Positions 1 through 5,367 of a stretch of 5,367 nucleotides of DNA are shown in pieces. This stretch comes from Pseudomonas sp. (lineage in GTDB: Bacteria > Pseudomonadota > Gammaproteobacteria > Pseudomonadales > Pseudomonadaceae): positions 1,629 to 6,995 of the forward strand of contig DQGF01000444.1 of assembly GCA_003525045.1 (NCBI GenBank). The letters are read 5' to 3'. How positions within the stretch are numbered: position 1 is the first letter of the stretch; each line of letters opens with the position of its first letter. The notes under the pieces were generated by a model, which saw only the letters and a list, made by a program, of their open reading frames with translations, searched no databases and was not told where the DNA came from. Made by a program: the position numbers and the translations under genes.

Positions 1-53
1 CAAGCTCGCTCCTACAGGGGAGGAGCTGGGGCAGGCTGCGATCTTTTGATCTT
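1..53. repeat. REP/REPIN-like intergenic repeat remnant
   Basis: Positions 1-19, read on the minus strand, give a TGTAGGAGCGAGCTTG-like string, and positions 21-53 give AGGAGCTG followed by GGCTGCGATCTTTTGATCTT. Both resemble repetitive extragenic palindromes that recur in P. fluorescens-group genomes. GCTCCT (8-13) and AGGAGC (21-26) form a perfect 6-bp stem around a 7-nt loop, so two REP halves of opposite orientation meet here, as in a REPIN. GATC-TTTT-GATC (40-51) is a second small inverted repeat. The element is cut by the window edge. REP family membership is recalled from general knowledge; the inverted repeats are directly visible. Confidence 0.6.
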
Positions 54-121
54 CCAACGGAACCACCGAGGTATTCTGCTGCCAACCGAAGAGTCCATGC
101 GTAATAAAAAAGGAGAGGTTC

Positions 122-943
122 ATGCGCACCCTCGAACTGGCAGGCGTCAATGTACCGGTCATCGGCCAGGGCACCTGGCGCATGGGTGAGGATCCCTCCC
201 GAAACAGCCAGGAAGTCGCAGCGTTGCGCCTGGGCATCGAGTTGGGCATGACCCTGATCGACACCGCCGAGATGTATGCCGAAGGCGGCGCCGAGGAAGT
301 GGTGGGCGAAGCCATCGCCGGTAGGCGCGACAAGGTCTTTCTGGTCAGCAAGGTTTACCCGCACAACGCCAGCCGCAACGGCATCCCCCAGGCATGCGAG
401 CGCAGCCTGCGGCGGCTGAACAGCGATTACATCGATTTGTACCTGCTGCACTGGCGCGGTCAGTACCCCCTGGAGGAAACCGCCGAGGCCTTCGAACGCC
501 TGCGCGAAGCAGGCAAAATCGGCCGTTGGGGTGTGTCCAATCTCGACCTGGATGATCTGCACGAGCTGGCCGCGCCGGCCTGCGCGACTAATCAAGTGCT
601 CTACAACCTGGAAGAACGCGGCATAGAATTTGATCTGCTGCCCTGGTGCCAACAGCAGCGCCTGCCGGTCATGGCCTACTGTCCGATCGGCCAGGGTGGG
701 CAGATGCTGACCCATTCGGCGCTCAAGCAGGTTGCCGCCCGTCATGACGCTACGCCGGCGCAGGTTGCACTGGCATGGATTCTTCGTCAGAACGACGTGA
801 TCGCCATCCCCAAAGCGGTCAGACCTGAACATGTGCAATTGAATGCACAAGCCGCGCAATTGCGGCTGGAAGCCGGGGATCTTGAGGCGCTGGACCACGC
901 GTTTCGCGCGCCACAACGAAAGCAGCGGCTGGCCATGGTCTGA
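122..943 (+). CDS. Aldo/keto reductase, YeaE-like
   Basis: This encodes a 273-aa cytosolic NADPH-type aldo/keto reductase, a single TIM barrel spanning about residues 5-260. The AKR catalytic tetrad is visible as D47 (in LIDTAEMY), Y52, K77 (in LVSKVYP) and H110 (in YLLHWRG). Cofactor-site motifs include WGVSN (136-140), TNQVLYN (156-162) and IPKAVRP (229-235). Long stretches resemble E. coli YeaE as I recall it (GQGTW-x-MGED, CATNQVLY, DLLPWCQQQ). YeaE reduces methylglyoxal and other aldehydes, so detoxification of reactive carbonyls is the likely role, but the substrate here is inferred. The start is supported by AAGGAG at 110-115, 6 nt before the ATG. No convincing sigma70 promoter was found between the repeat and the gene; weak TATTCT (72-77) is the best -10 candidate. 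A small oddity is AYCP (185-188) where YeaE has AYSP. The DUF1810 gene begins 30 bp downstream and is probably cotranscribed. Confidence 0.95.
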   Translation: MRTLELAGVNVPVIGQGTWRMGEDPSRNSQEVAALRLGIELGMTLIDTAEMYAEGGAEEVVGEAIAGRRDKVFLVSKVYPHNASRNGIPQACERSLRRLNSDYIDLYLLHWRGQYPLEETAEAFERLREAGKIGRWGVSNLDLDDLHELAAPACATNQVLYNLEERGIEFDLLPWCQQQRLPVMAYCPIGQGGQMLTHSALKQVAARHDATPAQVALAWILRQNDVIAIPKAVRPEHVQLNAQAAQLRLEAGDLEALDHAFRAPQRKQRLAMV

Positions 944-960
944 GCCATCGCGGTTTTGTC

Positions 961-966
961 AGAGGG
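961..966 (+). promoter_or_regulatory. Ribosome binding site deciding the DUF1810 start
   Basis: AGAGGG lies 7 nt upstream of the ATG at 974. The frame stays open back to a TTG at 956, but that codon has no Shine-Dalgarno sequence before it and would place this purine run inside the coding region, so ATG 974 is the better start. Confidence 0.7.
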
Positions 967-973
967 CTTGCGC

Positions 974-1423
974 ATGAGAAGCACCGATCCACTCGACAGG
1001 TTCAACCTGCAACGCTTTATTCAGGCGCAAAACCCGGTATTGGAACGGGTTCAGGATGAGCTCAGTGATGGCCGCAAGCGCAGCCACTGGATGTGGTTCA
1101 TCTTTCCGCAATTCACCGGACTGGGTGACAGTGAGATGTCCCGTCTTTTCGCGATTCGATCCGCAGCAGAAGCGGTGGCCTACCTCCAACACCCCGTGTT
1201 GAGCGCACGACTGCGTACCTGCACGCAATTGGTCATGGACATCGAGCAGCGCCCGATCGCGGCGATTTTCGGCCATCCCGACGACCTCAAGTTTCATTCC
1301 TCGATGACCTTGTTCGCCCAGGTCGCCACCGATGACGATCTCTTCAGTCGGGCACTGGATCAGTATTTCCACGGCATCCCTGACGCGTGGACATTAACCC
1401 TGCTGGACTCAAAACAGGCCTAG
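974..1423 (+). CDS. DUF1810 family protein, function unknown
   Basis: This encodes a 149-aa soluble protein with no signal peptide or membrane segment. It carries the hallmark motifs of DUF1810 over its full length: [10 protein letters not shown] (10-19), [14 protein letters not shown] (33-46), GLGDSEM (49-55), YLQHPVL (70-76), [17 protein letters not shown] (98-114) and [10 protein letters not shown] (128-137). The length is normal for the family. The dense invariant charged and aromatic residues, especially RKRSHWMW and [10 protein letters not shown], look like an active or ligand-binding site, but no biochemical role is established to my knowledge. Some databases label relatives 'calpastatin', which is not supported by anything seen here. 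The gene follows the aldo/keto reductase after 30 bp in the same direction, suggesting cotranscription. Its last 15 bp overlap the 3' end of the convergent polB gene. The upstream in-frame TTG at 956 would add six residues but is less likely. Confidence 0.9.
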   Translation: MRSTDPLDRFNLQRFIQAQNPVLERVQDELSDGRKRSHWMWFIFPQFTGLGDSEMSRLFAIRSAAEAVAYLQHPVLSARLRTCTQLVMDIEQRPIAAIFGHPDDLKFHSSMTLFAQVATDDDLFSRALDQYFHGIPDAWTLTLLDSKQA

Positions 1424-3769
1424 TTGCCCACCGATCAGGGTTGAGAAGTCGTCGTCGACGAAGGGCAGGATCGCATCCGCCACCGGTTGCAGTTGCCGGG
1501 TAACGTAGTGGTCGTAATCGATGGGTGCGCTGCGGATCTCCAGCGGCTCGGGCCCGGCGACGCTGATCACGTAGCTGATCCAGCCACCGTTCTGGTACTG
1601 CCGCGGGCGGCCCTGCCGGTCGTTGTAGTCGTCGGCGATGCGCGCCGCTCGCACATGGGGCGGCACGTTACGTTGATAGTCGTCGAGGGGGCGGCGCAGG
1701 CGCTTGCGGTAGATCAGCCGGTCATCGAACTCGCCGGCCAGGGTCTTGCGCACGTAGTCGCGCACATAATCCTGATAGGGCTTGCGATTGAAAATGCGCA
1801 GGTACAGCTCCTGCTGGAATTGCCGGGCCAGCGGCGACCAGTCGGTGCGCACGGTTTCCAGGCCCTTGTAGACCATTTCGTCGGTGCCATCGGCGCGGGT
1901 CACAAGCCCGGCATAGCGCTTCTTGCTGCCCTCCTCGGCGCCGCGAATGGTTGGCATCAGGAAGCGTTTGTAGTGGGTCTCGAACTGCAACTCCAGGGCA
2001 CTTTCCAGGCCATATTCCTGCCGCACATGCTCGCGCCACCACTGGTTGACGTGGTCCACCAGCGCGCGGCCGATCTGCGCCGCTTCGTCCTGACCGTGGG
2101 CACGGCGCAGCCAGACGAAGGTCGAGTCGGTGTCGCCGTAGATCACCGTGTGGCCCTGGGCTTCGATCAACTGGCGGGTGCGCAGCATGATTTCGTGGCC
2201 GCGCAGGGTGATGGACGAAGCGAGGCGCGTATCGAAAAAGCGGCAACCACTGGAACCGAGCACGCCGTAGAAGGCGTTCATGATGATCTTCAAGGCCTGG
2301 GACAACGGCGCATTGTGTTCACGCTTGGCGGTTTCCCGGCCTTCGGCTACGCGGGCGACGATCGCCGGCAGGCAATGCCGGCTTCTGGAAAAACGTGCAC
2401 CGCGAAAGCCTGGCACCGACTCGCTGTCAGCGGGATGCTTGAGGCCTTCGATCAGGCCCACCGGGTCGATGAGGAAGGTACGGATGATCGACGGATAAAG
2501 GCTTTTGTAGTCCAGCACCAGCACCGATTCGTACAACCCCGGTTGCGAGTCCATGACGAAACCGCCGGGACTGGCCTGCGCAGGCTTGGTCCCGAGGTTC
2601 GGCGCGACGAAACCCTGGCGGTGCATCAGTGGCATGTACAGGTGGGTGAATGCCGCCACCGAACCGCCGCTGCGATCCGCCGGCAAACCGGTGACGCTGG
2701 CCCGTTCCAGGAGGAAGGTCAGCAGCTCGGTCTTGGCGAAGATCCGCGTCACCAGCTCGCAGTCCTTGAGGTTGTACTTGGCCAGGGCCGGTTTGTCCTC
2801 GGCGAACATCCGGTTGATTTCGTCCATGCGCTGATACGGCGTGCTGATCGCCTTGCCTTCGCCGAGCAGGGTTTGCGCGACGTTTTCCAGGCTGAACGAT
2901 GGAAAGCTCCAGGTCGCCGAGCGCAGGGATTCGATGCCGTCGATGATCAATCGCCCGGCGGCCGAGGCGAAGTAATGGTTGCGGCTGCCGTGTTCGCGCC
3001 ACTGCATTTCCTCGCCGCCACGCCCCAGTTTCAGCGGCACCGCCAGGCGCCGGGCGTGCTCGTGAAGCACGCGCAGGTCGAACTGCACGACGTTCCAGCC
3101 GATGATCGCGTCGGGATCATGGCGGGCAAACCATTCGTTGAGTTTTTTCAGCAGCAGGGTTCGGGAGTCACAGTATTCGAGCTGGAAATCCACCGCGCTG
3201 TCGTCGCCGTTGGGCGGGCCTAACATATAGACCTGGCGCTCGCCGCAGCCTTCCAGGGCGATGGAATACAACTCGCCCCGGGCGGTGGTTTCGATGTCCA
3301 GGGACACCAGCCTGAGGTTGGGCCGGTAGTCCGGGTCGGGTTTCATCTGCGCGTCGAGCAGCAGGCCATCGGCAGTGGGCGTACCACCAAAGACCACCGG
3401 CGCCGTGATGAACCGCTCCATCATGTAGCGCTCCGGCGGACGCACGTCGGCTTCGAACATATCGACGCCGGCCTTGCGCAGCGCGGTTTCCAGGCGCATC
3501 AGTTGACCATGCTGCTGGCAATACAGACCGAGCACCGGGCGATGCTCGAAATCCTGCAAGGCCAGTGGTCGCAGTTCAACGTTTTTTTCGCCGCGCAACA
3601 GCGCCTCGGCCTGCTCGCGCTGGACCGCCGGGATGAACGCCACCGAGGGTTGATAAGGCAGGCGGATACGCTGGGGACCGGTATCGGTCGCCAGCCAGAA
3701 CTCGACTTCCGTACCGGCCGGTGTGTCGCGCCAATGCCGTGTCAGGACGAAGCCCCGCTGTAAATCCAC
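1409..3769 (-). CDS. polB: DNA polymerase II (family B)
   Basis: This encodes DNA polymerase II, the damage-associated family B enzyme used for translesion synthesis and replication restart, with 3'-5' proofreading. It is 786 aa from the second GTG (E. coli 783). In the numbering from the first GTG (787 aa), the exonuclease motifs are D159-I-E161 (Exo I), N227...D232 (Exo II) and Y333...D337 (Exo III). The polymerase motifs are D421YKSLYPSI (A, including the steric-gate tyrosine), K495IIMNAFYG (B), YGDTDS at 545-550 (C) and KKRY at 617-620. All catalytic carboxylates are present, so both activities should be intact. The protein ends in QLGLF, the beta-clamp-binding peptide also found at the E. 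coli Pol II C-terminus. The start is one of two adjacent GTG codons (3772 or 3769), with an in-frame stop just upstream at 3791-3793. GAGGT at 3777-3781 is 7 nt from the second and 4 nt from the first, favouring 3769. No canonical LexA box precedes it. TAGAAT at 3801-3806 (minus strand) is a possible -10 but lacks a matching -35. Confidence 0.97.
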   Translation of the reverse strand: MDLQRGFVLTRHWRDTPAGTEVEFWLATDTGPQRIRLPYQPSVAFIPAVQREQAEALLRGEKNVELRPLALQDFEHRPVLGLYCQQHGQLMRLETALRKAGVDMFEADVRPPERYMMERFITAPVVFGGTPTADGLLLDAQMKPDPDYRPNLRLVSLDIETTARGELYSIALEGCGERQVYMLGPPNGDDSAVDFQLEYCDSRTLLLKKLNEWFARHDPDAIIGWNVVQFDLRVLHEHARRLAVPLKLGRGGEEMQWREHGSRNHYFASAAGRLIIDGIESLRSATWSFPSFSLENVAQTLLGEGKAISTPYQRMDEINRMFAEDKPALAKYNLKDCELVTRIFAKTELLTFLLERASVTGLPADRSGGSVAAFTHLYMPLMHRQGFVAPNLGTKPAQASPGGFVMDSQPGLYESVLVLDYKSLYPSIIRTFLIDPVGLIEGLKHPADSESVPGFRGARFSRSRHCLPAIVARVAEGRETAKREHNAPLSQALKIIMNAFYGVLGSSGCRFFDTRLASSITLRGHEIMLRTRQLIEAQGHTVIYGDTDSTFVWLRRAHGQDEAAQIGRALVDHVNQWWREHVRQEYGLESALELQFETHYKRFLMPTIRGAEEGSKKRYAGLVTRADGTDEMVYKGLETVRTDWSPLARQFQQELYLRIFNRKPYQDYVRDYVRKTLAGEFDDRLIYRKRLRRPLDDYQRNVPPHVRAARIADDYNDRQGRPRQYQNGGWISYVISVAGPEPLEIRSAPIDYDHYVTRQLQPVADAILPFVDDDFSTLIGGQLGLF

Positions 3770-3776
3770 CACTGCA

Positions 3777-3781
3777 ACCTC
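3777..3781 (-). promoter_or_regulatory. Ribosome binding site of polB
   Basis: GAGGT on the minus strand lies 7 nt before the GTG at 3769 and 4 nt before the GTG at 3772. The longer spacing is nearer the usual optimum, so translation probably begins at the second of the two GTG codons. Confidence 0.55.
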
Positions 3782-3829
3782 AAATCTGTTTCAGGCGGCA
3801 ATTCTACGCGTCATTGATGGGACACAGCG

Positions 3830-3841
3830 CAGATTGATCTG
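3830..3841. repeat. Short perfect inverted repeat in the divergent region
   Basis: CAGAT-TG-ATCTG is a perfect 5-bp inverted repeat around a 2-nt centre, located about 60 bp upstream of the polB start. It could be a dimeric regulator site, but a match this short may be chance. It does not match the LexA consensus, whose half-sites are oriented CTG...CAG. Confidence 0.3.
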
Positions 3842-3906
3842 ACGACTCGTACCTGCGGCGATGGCGGAGTCGGTACAGGCGCTGTCGCCGGTTGCGGGCT
3901 GTTGTT

Positions 3907-3935
3907 CTGTCATCTTTCGGACATCTTACTGACTT
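3907..3935 (+). promoter_or_regulatory. Pho box (PhoB operator), three 11-bp-phased half-sites
   Basis: CTGTCAT at 3907-3913 is a perfect match to the PhoB half-site. The next units at exact 11-bp steps are CGGACAT (3918-3924, 5 of 7 matching) and CTGACTT (3929-3935, 5 of 7). The classical Pho box is two 7-bp half-sites separated by 4 bp, as seen here for the first pair. The box lies 51 bp upstream of the start codon of a PstS-like binding protein, the sort of gene PhoB activates under phosphate limitation. The repeat spacing is directly visible; PhoB binding is inferred. Confidence 0.7.
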
Positions 3936-3940
3936 ATTCT
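3935..3940 (+). promoter_or_regulatory. Candidate -10 element of the PhoB-type promoter
   Basis: TATTCT (4 of 6 to TATAAT) starts 10 bp after the end of the first two Pho half-sites, the spacing at which PhoB replaces the -35 contact in E. coli pho promoters. No TTGACA-like -35 is apparent. Transcription would start near 3947, giving a leader of about 28 nt. The element abuts the third, weaker half-site, so if that site is used the promoter geometry would differ. Confidence 0.45.
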
Positions 3941-3974
3941 CCCGGCACTTTCTTTGTCTTAATAAGGTGCCGGC

Positions 3975-5315
3975 ATGACGCTGCGCGTGTTGTTCCTGTG
4001 GGTGCTCTGCGCGAGCCTGCCGCTGGCGGCTTCGGCCGGTGATTTGCCGACACCCGAACAGGGTTCGGTGCTGCGCATCCAGGGTTCCAACACGATCGGC
4101 GCCGCACTGGGCCCGGCGCTGGTCGAAGGCTTGATGCGCGAACAGGGTTTGCACAAGGTTCACAGCGAAGCCCCGGACAAAGCCAACGAACTGCGTGTGG
4201 TCGGCGAAACCGTTCAAGGGCGCCGGGTGGTGGTGGACGTTGCGGCCCACGGTTCCAGCACCGGCTTCAATGCCCTGAAAACCGCCACCGCCGATCTCGC
4301 CGCTTCGTCGCGCCCGATCAAGGACAGCGAACGGGAAGCCCTGCAATCGCTGGGCGATCTGAAAAACCCAGGTGCCGAGCAGGTCATTGCCATCGATGGC
4401 CTGGCGATCATCCTTCATCCGCAAAACCCGCTGATTCAACTCGAAACTGAACAACTGGCGCGCATCTTCAGCGGCGAGGCCAAAACCTGGGAAGAACTCG
4501 GCGGTCGCGGTGGGACGATTCATCTCTATGCGCGGGATGACCAATCGGGCACTTATGACACCTTCAAGGAATTGATCCTCGCCGGTCGTGGGAAAGTGCT
4601 GAGCGGTGCCGCGAAACGTTTCGAATCCAGCGAGCAATTGTCCGACGCGGTGAGTCTGGACCCGCAAGGCATCGGCTTCATCGGCCTGCCCTACGTGCGC
4701 CAGGCCAAAGCCGTGGCCATCGCCGACGGTCAATCCCAGGCCATGATGCCGCTCAACAGCCTGATCGCCACGGAAGACTATCCACTGTCCCGTCGACTGT
4801 TCTTTTACCTGCCGCCCACCGGGAAAAATCCCTGGGCCGAAGCGTTGGTGGCATTCGCCCAAAGCAGCCAGGGGCAGGCCATCGTCGCCGCCAACGGTTT
4901 TATCGCCCAGACCGTCCAGGCCATGGCCGTCACACCCAATGCACTGATGCCTGAGGGTTATCAAGCGCTCAGTCGCCATGCCCAGAGGTTGTCGGTCAAT
5001 TTTCGTTTCGAAGAAGGCAGTGCGACCCTGGACAACAAGGCCCGACAGGACCTCTCAAGAGTGCTCGATTATATAAAGCAGCATGACAAGTTCAATCGGC
5101 AGGTGACGCTGGTGGGATTTGGCGATGCCAAGAGCGATCCGGCGCGGGCCGATCTGCTGTCGAAACTGCGCGCCATGGCGGTGCGCCGGGAGCTGGTGAA
5201 AAGCGGTGTGGTGTTGCGCGAGATTCGCGGTTTTGGCGCCGAGATGCCGGTGGCAGCCAATAGTGCAGACGAGGGGCGGATCAAGAATCGGCGGGTTGAG
5301 GTGTGGGTGTATTGA
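3975..5315 (+). CDS. PstS-like phosphate-binding protein fused to an OmpA domain
   Basis: This encodes a 446-aa periplasmic protein with two modules. A signal peptide (1-21, hydrophobic core LFLWVLCASLPLA) ends in ASA before G22. C12 is not in a lipobox, so this is not a lipoprotein. Residues about 30-315 form a PstS-like solute-binding domain with GSNTIG (37-42), GSSTGFNAL (93-101), ASSRPIKD (110-117) and RDDQSGT (187-193). R187, S191, G192 and T193 have the spacing of the E. coli PstS phosphate ligands R135, S139, G140 and T141. Residues about 338-446 form an OmpA-like domain. D384 and R399 keep the 15-residue spacing of the diaminopimelate-contacting D271 and R286 of E. coli OmpA, and NRRVEV (438-443) closes the fold. 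It should therefore bind an oxyanion, probably phosphate, while attached to peptidoglycan. AAGGTG (3964-3969) precedes the ATG by 5 nt. A Pho box lies upstream. No transporter permease or ATPase gene is adjacent in this window, so it may act as a phosphate sensor or scavenger, or supply a transporter encoded elsewhere. Confidence 0.92.
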   Translation: MTLRVLFLWVLCASLPLAASAGDLPTPEQGSVLRIQGSNTIGAALGPALVEGLMREQGLHKVHSEAPDKANELRVVGETVQGRRVVVDVAAHGSSTGFNALKTATADLAASSRPIKDSEREALQSLGDLKNPGAEQVIAIDGLAIILHPQNPLIQLETEQLARIFSGEAKTWEELGGRGGTIHLYARDDQSGTYDTFKELILAGRGKVLSGAAKRFESSEQLSDAVSLDPQGIGFIGLPYVRQAKAVAIADGQSQAMMPLNSLIATEDYPLSRRLFFYLPPTGKNPWAEALVAFAQSSQGQAIVAANGFIAQTVQAMAVTPNALMPEGYQALSRHAQRLSVNFRFEEGSATLDNKARQDLSRVLDYIKQHDKFNRQVTLVGFGDAKSDPARADLLSKLRAMAVRRELVKSGVVLREIRGFGAEMPVAANSADEGRIKNRRVEVWVY

Positions 5316-5337
5316 GGACCTGAAATTTATGACACAC

Positions 5338-5367
5338 CTGTGGCGAGGGAGCTTGCTCCCGCTTGAG
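5338..5367. repeat. REP element, cut by the window edge
   Basis: CCTGTGGCGAGGGAGCTTGCTCCCGC is split around GGGAGC-TT-GCTCCC (5347-5360), a perfect 6-bp stem. It matches a REP type I recall as abundant between Pseudomonas genes. It begins 22 bp after the stop codon of the binding-protein gene. There is no T-run, so it is not a typical intrinsic terminator, although REP hairpins can stabilise 3' ends of transcripts. The element probably continues beyond the window. Confidence 0.7.

Noticed and set aside
97..189. Short + frame from an ATG at 97, overlapping the reductase start
   Set aside because: It is out of frame with the reductase, lacks a ribosome binding site, and contains the reductase's own Shine-Dalgarno.
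956..973. TTG start extending the DUF1810 protein by six residues
   Set aside because: There is no Shine-Dalgarno before the TTG, while AGAGGG is well placed for the ATG at 974, and DUF1810 motifs begin well after that ATG.
1722..3002. Minus-strand frames of 174 and 191 codons inside polB
   Set aside because: They are Arg/Pro/Gly-rich alternative-frame readings of polB itself with no domain signal.
1487..3223. 578-codon open frame on the + strand, antisense to polB
   Set aside because: It lies wholly within polB, whose catalytic motifs are all intact. The translation is low-complexity V/A/G/D/H/Q-rich with no recognisable domain, as expected opposite a GC-rich gene.
3856..3890. CGGCGA...TCGCCG inverted repeat in the divergent region
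   Set aside because: Six-bp arms of pure GC-rich sequence with a 23-nt loop are expected by chance at this base composition, and there is no T-run to suggest a terminator.
3804..4979. 391-codon open frame on the - strand, antisense to the binding-protein gene
   Set aside because: It shadows a gene with a signal peptide and two recognisable domains. It matches no family I know and is rich in G, Q, H and R, typical of antisense GC-rich frames.

Overview
The window looks like chromosomal DNA of a Pseudomonas, most likely of the P. fluorescens group. The evidence is a GC-rich genome with strong G/C third-position bias, REP-type intergenic repeats at both edges that resemble those common in that group, and a gene set (DNA polymerase II, a DUF1810 protein, and a phosphate-binding/OmpA fusion) familiar from Pseudomonas chromosomes. 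This placement comes from recalled sequence patterns, not from a database search.

Layout. Positions 1-53 hold a REP/REPIN-like repeat remnant. Two genes follow on the + strand, probably as one transcript: an NADPH-type aldo/keto reductase closely resembling E. coli YeaE (122-943), and a DUF1810 protein of unknown function (974-1423). Facing them on the - strand is polB, encoding DNA polymerase II (1409-3769). Its 3' end overlaps the DUF1810 gene by 15 bp, and the overlap falls in the codons for the C-terminal beta-clamp-binding motif QLGLF. polB starts at tandem GTG codons and diverges from a + strand gene (3975-5315) encoding an exported PstS-like solute-binding protein fused to a C-terminal OmpA peptidoglycan-binding domain. 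The roughly 200 bp divergent region carries a convincing PhoB-type operator: a perfect CTGTCAT followed by two degenerate copies at exact 11-bp steps, with a plausible -10 element at the expected distance. A second REP element ends the window (5338-5367).

How the genes relate. There are three functional units rather than one pathway: carbonyl reduction plus an unknown protein, translesion/repair DNA synthesis, and a phosphate-starvation-type envelope protein. The most distinctive element is the last one: an orphan binding protein with no ABC permease or ATPase beside it, predicted to be tethered to the cell wall, under an apparent Pho box. No mobile element, CRISPR array, rRNA or tRNA was seen, and there is no clear sign of horizontal transfer.
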